A stretch of 64,000 nucleotides of DNA from Kribbella sp. NBC_00382 (GTDB taxonomy: Bacteria; Actinomycetota; Actinomycetes; Propionibacteriales; Kribbellaceae): NCBI RefSeq assembly GCF_036067295.1, contig NZ_CP107954.1, forward strand, positions 4,836,001 to 4,900,000. The letters are read 5' to 3'. The notes beneath the pieces are model-generated. The model saw nothing but the letters and a program-made list of their open reading frames with translations, did no database searches and was not told the DNA's origin. The translations under genes and the position numbers were made by a program. Position 1 is the first letter of the stretch, and the number at the start of each line of letters is the position of its first letter. Positions 58,287 to 64,000 of the stretch are shown here, piece after piece.

Positions 58287-59348
58287 ATGCAGGCCGCCAT
58301 CACCGTGACGCCGGCGCAGTTGCCCGACGTGTTGCTGAACGTCGCCGTCGTGCGGCCGGTGTTCGTCTGGGGCGCGCCAGGGATCGGCAAGAGCAGCCTG
58401 GTGCGTTCCTTCGCGGACTCGCTCGGGCTGGACTGCGTGACCCTGCTCGGGACGCAACTGGCGCCGGAGGACCTGATCGGAGTACCGCAGATCGTGGACG
58501 GGCGGAGCCGGTTCGCGCCGCCGGTGAGCATCGCCCGGGAGACGCCGTACTGCTTGTTCCTGGATGAGCTGAACGCGTCGTCGCCCGAGGTGCAGAAGGC
58601 GTTCTACTCGCTGATCCTGGATCGGCGGATCGGTGAGTACGAGCTGCCTGCCGGGTCCGTCGTGATCGGCGCTGGGAACCGGGCCACCGACAACGCGCTG
58701 GCCCGGCCGATGGCGTCGGCTCTGCTCAACCGGTTGGTGCATGTTCACCTGCGAGCGTCGGCGACCGATTGGCTGGCGTGGGCTGCCGGCGCAGGGATTC
58801 ACCCGTGGGTGCTCGACTATTTGCTCAACCGGCCGGACCACTTGTGGACGGCGCCGCCGAAGACGGAGGAGCCGTTCTCGACGCCGCGCAGCTGGCACAT
58901 GCTGTCCGACGCGCTGCACTCCTACGGAGAGGGCGTCGACGACGAGACCATCCGGATCCTTGCCTTCGGCACCTTGACCGCCGCGCACGCCTCGACGTTC
59001 CGTGCCTTCGTGAAGACGGTTCGGAATGCTTTTGGGCTGGAGGCGGTGCTCAAGGGCGAGGCTGCCTGGCCGGCCGCTCCTGAGGACCGGGATCTGCTCT
59101 ACTTCCTGGCCGAGACCTTCCGGGCGCGGCTGGTGAAGGAACTGTCGGCTGACAAGGCCTCGGCGAGCCCGGCGGCCCGGCAGTTGGCTTATCGCGGCAA
59201 GGCGTTGCTGGTGGAGCTCGCAGAGATCTCATTGGAGGTTGCCCAGATCGTGATCGCATCTGACGACAACGGCCGCCCGGTGCTGCCGACCTGGTTCCTG
59301 GTCGAGGTCACCCGCGACCTGCCCCGTCTCGTGGCTGCCCGGTCCTGA
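58287..59348 (+). CDS. MoxR-type AAA+ ATPase
   Basis: A 353-residue ATPase. Walker A is WGAPGIGKSSLVRSF (about 30-44), the MoxR-like loop LLGTQLAPEDLIGVPQI follows, Walker B is YCLFLDELNASSPEVQ, sensor 1 AGNRATDN and the Arg finger lies in MASALLNRLVHV. MoxR ATPases act with VWA-domain proteins to assemble or activate protein complexes. It starts the operon of the VWA/metallopeptidase gene and is separated from it by a 54-codon ORF. It is divergent from the tandem secreted-protein genes, with 166 nt of shared upstream DNA. Confidence 0.9.
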   Translation: MQAAITVTPAQLPDVLLNVAVVRPVFVWGAPGIGKSSLVRSFADSLGLDCVTLLGTQLAPEDLIGVPQIVDGRSRFAPPVSIARETPYCLFLDELNASSPEVQKAFYSLILDRRIGEYELPAGSVVIGAGNRATDNALARPMASALLNRLVHVHLRASATDWLAWAAGAGIHPWVLDYLLNRPDHLWTAPPKTEEPFSTPRSWHMLSDALHSYGEGVDDETIRILAFGTLTAAHASTFRAFVKTVRNAFGLEAVLKGEAAWPAAPEDRDLLYFLAETFRARLVKELSADKASASPAARQLAYRGKALLVELAEISLEVAQIVIASDDNGRPVLPTWFLVEVTRDLPRLVAARS

Positions 59349-59349
59349 C

Positions 59350-59514
59350 ATGGCTAGGTGGGCAAGCAAGCCGGGCTGGTGGGCGAAGACTCCGGTGCGG
59401 TGGCCGGAGAAGCTAGGGCGGTGGGAACGAGCGGCTCGCCGGGAGCAGAAGCCGCTCCGCTGGGACAAGCGGCCCGCCAAGTGGCTGGGCACGGCCCGCC
59501 GAGGGACCGGCTGA
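59350..59514 (+). CDS. Short Trp/Arg/Lys-rich ORF between moxR and the VWA gene
   Basis: A 54-residue frame whose ATG lies 1 nt after the ATPase stop and whose stop is 22 nt before the VWA gene. It starts MARWASKPGWWAKTPVRWPE and contains seven tryptophans and about seventeen Lys/Arg residues, with WPEKLGRW and RWDKRPAKW as a loose internal repeat. No strong ribosome binding site is present, so coupling to the ATPase would be needed. The composition is unlike a random GC-rich frame, but expression is unproven. It might be a binding peptide or adaptor in the MoxR-VWA complex. Confidence 0.45.
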   Translation: MARWASKPGWWAKTPVRWPEKLGRWERAARREQKPLRWDKRPAKWLGTARRGTG

Positions 59515-59536
59515 TGGCTGGTCGGGGGAGCGACTG

Positions 59537-61324
59537 ATGGCTCGGCGGGGGCCTAAGCGGGATCCGGCGGTGGAGGCGATCCGGGCTGGGTGGGGTGTGG
59601 TTGCGGCGCATCCGCTGTTTGCGCCGATGGTGGGTTACCGGAACGCGCCGCTGCGTTCAGCGGACGGGCCGTGTCCGGCCGACGGGTGGGCGGTCGTGAC
59701 TTCGGATGGGACCTTCTACGCCCATCCGACCCGGTTGGCCGATGCGGACCAGTGGGCTTGGGTCTTTGCGCATCTGCTGATCCACCTCGGGCTCGGCCAC
59801 GCGTCGCCGGGCAGGCCTGGTGCGGATCACGCGGCGGCTGCCGCTTGTGATGTGGCGGTCAACCGGTTCTTGGCGTCGTTGGGGATCGGGCGGGCTGTGG
59901 TGCGGCTGCCGGATGAGTTGCCGGGCACGGACGAGGATGTGCTGGCGCGGGAGTGGCGGCGTACCGGCGTACCGGCTGAGTTTGGGCAGTTGGGCGTGGC
60001 TGGGCATGTGAATGATGTGGTGGTGAGGCCCTGGACGGGATGGGGCGACCCGCCCGCCTGGGAGGACTGGTTTGCCGCTGGGCTCTCGGACGCGGCTGCG
60101 GCGGCTGTGGAGATCGCTGGTGGGGTGCGGTCCTCGCTGTCGGACGCTGGTGGCGCAGTAGCCGAGTGGGACCGGGCACTGGGCTGGTTCGTGTCGTCGT
60201 ACCCGTTACTGGGCGCTCTGGCCGCCAGCATGAAGGTAGTAGCCGAGGCAGAGCTCGCCCGCGGGTGGGACATCCAGGTGGCGGCCGTGAACGCCGAAGC
60301 GGGGGAGATCTACATCAACCCGCTCCACAAGCTGACGCAGAACGAATGGCGCTTCGTGATGGCCCACGAGATGCTGCACGCCGCCCTGCGCCACGGTGCT
60401 CGCGTCGGCGGGCGTGACGCGTACCTGTGGAACGTAGCTGCCGACCTGGTCATCAACGGCTGGCTGATCGAGATGGCCGTCGGCACGATGCCGGACGGAG
60501 CCCTGTACGACGTATCGCTGCGCGGACTGTCCGTGGAGGCCGTGTACGACCGGATCACGACCGACCTGCGCAGGTACCGCAAGCTGGCGACTCTGCGGGG
60601 TGTAGGGCTCGGTGACGTACTGGGCCAGCCGCTGCCGCGAGTGGGTGAGGGTGCCCGGGCTACTGACCTCGACGACATCTACCGGCGTTCGCTGACGACC
60701 GGGCTGGCCTACCACGACAGCAGTCGGGGTCTACTGCCTGCAGGGCTCGTCGAGGAGATCAAGGCGCTCGACCATCCACCACTGGCTTGGGATGCGCAGC
60801 TGGCGCGCTGGTTCGAGGAGCATGTGCCGTCGGTGGCGAAGGTACGGACGTACGCTCGCGCCTCCCGTCGCCAGGCGAGCACTCCGGACATCCCGCGACC
60901 GGGGTGGGTGCGGCCGACCACGGTCGAGCGGCTGCCGACGTACGGGGTGGTGCTGGACACCTCGGGCTCGATGGATCGCGCCCTGCTGGGGAAGGCGTTG
61001 GGGGCCATTGCGTCGTACTCGATGGCACGGGATGTCCCTGCGGCACGGGTGGTCTATTGCGATGCTGCGGCGTACGACGCGGGCTATGTCCCGGTCGACG
61101 ACATCGCTGGTCGGGTGAAGGTGCGCGGGCGGGGCGGGACGGTCCTGCAGCCCGGGGTCGACCTCCTGGAGCGCGCGGACGACTTCCCGGCGGACGGCCC
61201 GATCCTGATCATCACAGACGGCCAGTGCGACGTAGTACGGGTACGCCGCGAACACGCCTGGCTCGTACCGGCCGGCGCCACGCTGCCCTTCACTCCCAAG
61301 GGCCCGGTCTTCCGCGTCCAGTGA
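59537..61324 (+). CDS. VWA-like metallopeptidase (DUF2201) with apparently duplicated zinc domain
   Basis: A 595-residue protein. The zinc motif HEMLHAALRH (about residues 275-284) is complete (HExxHxxxxH). An earlier segment AHLLIHLGLGH (about 79-89) has the same His spacing without the catalytic Glu, and the stretches that follow each, CDVAVNRFL and ADLVINGWL, also correspond. A VWA domain with the MIDAS-like DTSGSMD near residue 474 ends the protein. Proteins of this class pair with MoxR ATPases, as here. The role is unknown; a peptide- or protein-processing machine is inferred. Confidence 0.85.
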   Translation: MARRGPKRDPAVEAIRAGWGVVAAHPLFAPMVGYRNAPLRSADGPCPADGWAVVTSDGTFYAHPTRLADADQWAWVFAHLLIHLGLGHASPGRPGADHAAAAACDVAVNRFLASLGIGRAVVRLPDELPGTDEDVLAREWRRTGVPAEFGQLGVAGHVNDVVVRPWTGWGDPPAWEDWFAAGLSDAAAAAVEIAGGVRSSLSDAGGAVAEWDRALGWFVSSYPLLGALAASMKVVAEAELARGWDIQVAAVNAEAGEIYINPLHKLTQNEWRFVMAHEMLHAALRHGARVGGRDAYLWNVAADLVINGWLIEMAVGTMPDGALYDVSLRGLSVEAVYDRITTDLRRYRKLATLRGVGLGDVLGQPLPRVGEGARATDLDDIYRRSLTTGLAYHDSSRGLLPAGLVEEIKALDHPPLAWDAQLARWFEEHVPSVAKVRTYARASRRQASTPDIPRPGWVRPTTVERLPTYGVVLDTSGSMDRALLGKALGAIASYSMARDVPAARVVYCDAAAYDAGYVPVDDIAGRVKVRGRGGTVLQPGVDLLERADDFPADGPILIITDGQCDVVRVRREHAWLVPAGATLPFTPKGPVFRVQ

Positions 61325-61388
61325 ACAAGCTTCGCTGTCGGCGAACGACGGTGTCGGTTGAGCCCAGGTTGTTGCGAGGGTCCGGGGC

Positions 61389-62564
61389 ATGTGGCGCAAC
61401 CGCGAGTTCCTCAAGCTGTGGTCCGGGCAGGCGATCTCCTGGACGGGTACTGCGATCACTACCGTCGCGATGCCACTCGTCGCCGTTGTCACGCTGCACG
61501 CATCGGCTGTCGAGATGGGTGTCCTCGCAGCCCTGAATGTCCTTCCCCACTTGGTGTTTGGCCTACCTGCTGGACTGGTGGTCAGCCGCTTCTCCCTGCG
61601 CCGCTTACTGCTTGTGGCTGACCTCGGTAGAGCTGTGCTGCTCGGCGTAATCCCTTTGCTGGCGGCCATCGGGCACCTGCAGATTCTGCATCTCTACCTG
61701 GTCGCCCTAGCCGCCGGTATCCTGACACTGCTGTCCGATACGGCCTCACAGTCGCTGTTGCCGGTACTGGTTCCGCGCGACGACCTGATGTCCGCCAACA
61801 GCGCCACACTGTTCACACAGACCGTCGCCGGTACCGCGGGCCCTTCGCTGGCTGGTGTTCTGGTCGCAGCCGTCAGCGCTCCGTTCGCGATCGCCTTCGA
61901 CGCTGCCTCCTACGCGTTGTCCGCCGTGACATCGATGCTGTTGAAGGAGCCTCCGCGCTCGTCTGCCGCCCGGGGCCCGGCGTTGACCCTCACTGGCGGC
62001 CTACGTGTCCTCTTTGATGACCCGTTGCTCAGAGCGCTGGTCATCTCCGCAACGGCAGCCGCAGCCTTTGGAGCACTCCAGGCGCCTTTGGTGGTTCTCT
62101 ACCTGGTCCGCGAGCTCCACTGGTCGCCACTACTCGTCGGGGCCGTCATCACCGTCTCGGGAGTCGCCTCAGCGCTCGGCGCGCTCGCGGCACCGGCGTA
62201 CGGGCGCCTCCTGGGCCTGGGGCGCGCTTACATCACCGGCCAACTCCTCGCGTCCCTCTCGGGCCTGGCCCTAGCGGCGGGCCTGACTCCACTCGCCTTC
62301 GGCAGCCAGCTCCTCACGGGCCTGGGGATGCCGTTGTACGGAGTACCGCAGCGCACTCTCCGCCAATCCCTCGTCCCGCCCGCCCTACTCGCACAGGCCA
62401 CAGCTGCCTGGCGCACCCTCGTCATCGGCGGCCAAACGACCGGCATGCTGCTCTCCGGCGTACTAGCCACCACCCTCGGCCTCCGCACCACCTTCCTCCT
62501 CACCACCGCAGGCATGCTCACCGCAGCCGTGTACTCCGCTCGCTCCCGCCTGCGCCAGGTCTGA
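61389..62564 (+). CDS. MFS permease, probable multidrug or macrolide efflux type
   Basis: A 391-residue membrane protein with about 12 hydrophobic helices in two halves. It starts MWRNREFLKLWSGQAISWTG, the typical N-terminus of MFS exporters related to MefA/enterobactin exporters; the second half begins near FDDPLLRALVISATAA. No substrate motif is visible. It follows the VWA gene after 64 nt, probably as a separate unit. The ATG at 61389 is well supported by family start. Confidence 0.85.
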   Translation: MWRNREFLKLWSGQAISWTGTAITTVAMPLVAVVTLHASAVEMGVLAALNVLPHLVFGLPAGLVVSRFSLRRLLLVADLGRAVLLGVIPLLAAIGHLQILHLYLVALAAGILTLLSDTASQSLLPVLVPRDDLMSANSATLFTQTVAGTAGPSLAGVLVAAVSAPFAIAFDAASYALSAVTSMLLKEPPRSSAARGPALTLTGGLRVLFDDPLLRALVISATAAAAFGALQAPLVVLYLVRELHWSPLLVGAVITVSGVASALGALAAPAYGRLLGLGRAYITGQLLASLSGLALAAGLTPLAFGSQLLTGLGMPLYGVPQRTLRQSLVPPALLAQATAAWRTLVIGGQTTGMLLSGVLATTLGLRTTFLLTTAGMLTAAVYSARSRLRQV

Positions 62565-62596
62565 GCCCTGATCCCGCCGCTGGCTTAGGGTCTGGT

Positions 62597-63331
62597 GTGC
62601 AGTGGATCCATGAGCAGCGGTTGCGCTGGATGGTCGACTTCGTCGATCCGGACCCGACCCGACGCAGAGCGGCAAGGATGCGGCAGGACCGGTACCTGGC
62701 TCAGCAGCGCCAGGCGATCGACCGCCAGAACGCTCTGTGGTGGGCCAACGGTCAGAGCTACGACTTCCTGGATGTGCCCGCTCTCCGAGCGGAGTTCGAC
62801 CGGCACCTCGCTGCGCAACGGAGCGCCGGGGCGCACACCATCTACTCCGCGCTGCACAGCTTCGTGGACGCTTCGTGGCAGGTAGACCAGAGAGCGACTT
62901 TCGAGCTGCTCGCGCCGTACGCAGTGCTCTTCCTGCGCTGGGAGACCGACTATCCCGACGAGTGGAGGTTGTCCAGCGGCTGGGGTACCAAGCAGCAGGT
63001 ACTCAGGAGCTTCATCCGGGTCGGCGCGCCCGAGTCGACGCGCGCGGACCTGATCGAGCTCGTCGTCCAAGCCGTGTCGAGACAGCATCGATGCGAGGAC
63101 CGCTGGTACGCCGCTCTGGCGCGGCGCGTCGATGGTCCGGAACTGAGAGCGGCGCTCGGCGAATGCCGGGAGTCGGCCGATAAGGTGGTGCGCCTCAGGG
63201 CGGAGTACGTGCTCATCGTCCTGGACGACGCCGAGCTGCCGGTCACCCTCGCGAGCTGGCGTAGTTGGCTCGCGCGCTCGGGGTCGAATGTGACAGCAGG
63301 CCCCTGGCCACGGAGTTCCGGTGCCGACTGA
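62597..63331 (+). CDS. Protein of unknown function
   Basis: A 244-residue soluble protein from a GTG, beginning MQWIHEQRLRWMVDFVDPDP. It is helical and rich in Arg, Ala and Trp, with a leading Arg/Gln helix (RMRQDRYLAQQRQAIDRQ) and a regular helical second half that could form an alpha-solenoid. No family is recognised, and no signal peptide or membrane segment is present. It lies 32 nt after the MFS gene. Confidence 0.55.
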   Translation: MQWIHEQRLRWMVDFVDPDPTRRRAARMRQDRYLAQQRQAIDRQNALWWANGQSYDFLDVPALRAEFDRHLAAQRSAGAHTIYSALHSFVDASWQVDQRATFELLAPYAVLFLRWETDYPDEWRLSSGWGTKQQVLRSFIRVGAPESTRADLIELVVQAVSRQHRCEDRWYAALARRVDGPELRAALGECRESADKVVRLRAEYVLIVLDDAELPVTLASWRSWLARSGSNVTAGPWPRSSGAD

Positions 63332-63409
63332 CGGTGGCCCTCTGACCTCTGGCCACGGCGGGGGCGGGATGGCAGGCTGAGTCCCCGCCCCACAGTGAGG
63401 ATCGACATC

Positions 63410-63844
63410 ATGAACCGACGCTCCTTCCGCCGGCTGCTCGGCGCGGCCGCCGCGCTCGTCATCGCCGTCGCGTCGCCGGTGGTCAACCCGGCCGCCGCCT
63501 CCGCCGCCTCCACGCTGTACCGGGCGACCGAGGTCAGCATCATCCAGGAGGACGTGTGCACCGGGAACTTCCAGGCGTACATCTGCTTCCAGAAGTACGG
63601 TGACAACTTCTTCGTCGTGGACATGTACAACGACAGCTCCTCGGCCGCGGCGTACTTCGAGACCGACTACGGCCGTACCGGCGCGTGCTACAACCCGTAC
63701 GGCAAGGGCCACGCGGGGGTCTGCAACCTGGACCTCAAGGAGGGCGCGCGCGTGTGCATGTACGTGGCCATCATCGACCGCGACGGCGCCAACAGCCTGA
63801 TCATCGCCCTCGACTCCAAGAAGTGCTTCTACAACGACCACTGA
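63410..63844 (+). CDS. Cys-rich small secreted protein
   Basis: A 144-residue secreted protein. A signal peptide with an Arg-rich start (MNRRSFRRLLGAAAALVIAV) is cut near ASA (about residue 38). The mature part of about 107 residues contains six cysteines, all likely in disulphides, and many aromatic residues (AYICFQKYGDNFFVVDMYND). The fold is not recognised. GAGG at 63396-63399 is about 10 nt before the ATG. Confidence 0.7.
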   Translation: MNRRSFRRLLGAAAALVIAVASPVVNPAAASAASTLYRATEVSIIQEDVCTGNFQAYICFQKYGDNFFVVDMYNDSSSAAAYFETDYGRTGACYNPYGKGHAGVCNLDLKEGARVCMYVAIIDRDGANSLIIALDSKKCFYNDH

Positions 63845-63893
63845 CCAGCGCTACGACACCGACCTGCCCTGTCGCACACGCGATGATGACCCG

Positions 63894-64000
63894 GTGACCC
63901 CGCTCCACTACGCCTTGGTATTGCTCCTCGCTGTGGTTCTCAGCGCGCAGGTCCTGATGTTGATGGAGAGCAATCGCTCGCTCCGGCAGCGACTGTGTGA
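63894..64000 (+). CDS. Truncated ORF with an N-terminal membrane helix
   Basis: A GTG at 63894 opens a frame that runs off the window after 35 codons. It encodes a hydrophobic helix (LVLLLAVVLSAQVLMLM) followed by ESNRSLRQRLC. It follows the small secreted-protein gene by 49 nt. Only the start is visible, so the product cannot be named and the call is tentative. Confidence 0.35.
   Translation, partial: MTPLHYALVLLLAVVLSAQVLMLMESNRSLRQRLC

Noticed and set aside
1..64000. tRNA, rRNA, origin of replication or intact insertion sequence
   Set aside because: I looked for cloverleaf, conserved rRNA and transposase signatures and saw none; a tRNAscan/ISfinder run would settle it.

Overview
The window is very GC-rich, densely coded DNA from an actinobacterium. 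Mycothiol- and F420-type genes (an Rv2466c-like protein, a Ddn-like nitroreductase), a truncated haemoglobin O, a DUF222/HNH (13E12-type) protein, GTG/TTG starts and many large secreted carbohydrate-active proteins suggest a soil actinomycete of the Nocardioidaceae/Kribbellaceae type, most likely Kribbella-like. The genus is an inference from gene style; no rRNA is present to test it.

Layout. 0-10 kb: the end of a WYL regulator, a four-gene ABC transport operon (ATPase-permease-ATPase-permease), tandem double-GNAT acetyltransferases with a broken GNAT between them, a hotdog/SDR lipid-metabolism cluster (MaoC-like hydratase, FabG-like reductase, two thioesterases), glbO and an OsmC protein. 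The reductase and hydratase genes are separated by a 166-nt near-perfect hairpin. 10-15.6 kb: unknown proteins, then a DUF222-HNH gene with tandem repeats on both sides. 15.6-24.5 kb: a three-gene secreted plant-polysaccharide operon of giant fusions: GH29 fucosidase-like, then GH28-CBM-GH27-CBM, then CBM-FN3-FN3-PQQ sugar dehydrogenase-GH105. 24.5-33.7 kb: a mechanosensitive channel, membrane proteins, a Tat-exported phosphodiesterase, malQ, an AA10 lytic polysaccharide monooxygenase with an elaborate operator region, and small secreted or membrane proteins.

33.8-40.4 kb: a core block (unknown protein-pepN-Rv2466c homologue-serine hydrolase-rpiB-nei) that, as I recall, parallels Rv2468c-Rv2464c of Mycobacterium tuberculosis. 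40.4-48.5 kb: a SpoIIE-type phosphatase, a Pro-rich surface protein, a ParB-like protein, an OhrR-like regulator with a divergent small protein and an F420-type nitroreductase, a phosphatidylcholine-synthase-like enzyme with a DMT permease, an AAA ATPase and an Idh/MocA oxidoreductase. 48.5-52.3 kb: a probably heterodimeric ABC exporter. 52.3-58.1 kb: two tandem paralogous secreted proteins of about 940 residues. 58.3-61.3 kb: a MoxR ATPase, a tiny Trp/Arg-rich ORF and a VWA/metallopeptidase with an apparently duplicated zinc domain. 61.4-64 kb: an MFS permease, an unknown protein, a Cys-rich secreted protein and a truncated ORF.

The non-coding structures that stand out are three long hairpin elements (7420-7585, 42905-43009, 47417-47516), a 143-bp tandem repeat (14985-15610), a short-period repeat tract (12820-13060), nested palindromes before the monooxygenase gene and a hairpin that would occlude a ribosome binding site (31393-31426). 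No tRNA, rRNA, CRISPR array or intact insertion sequence was seen.
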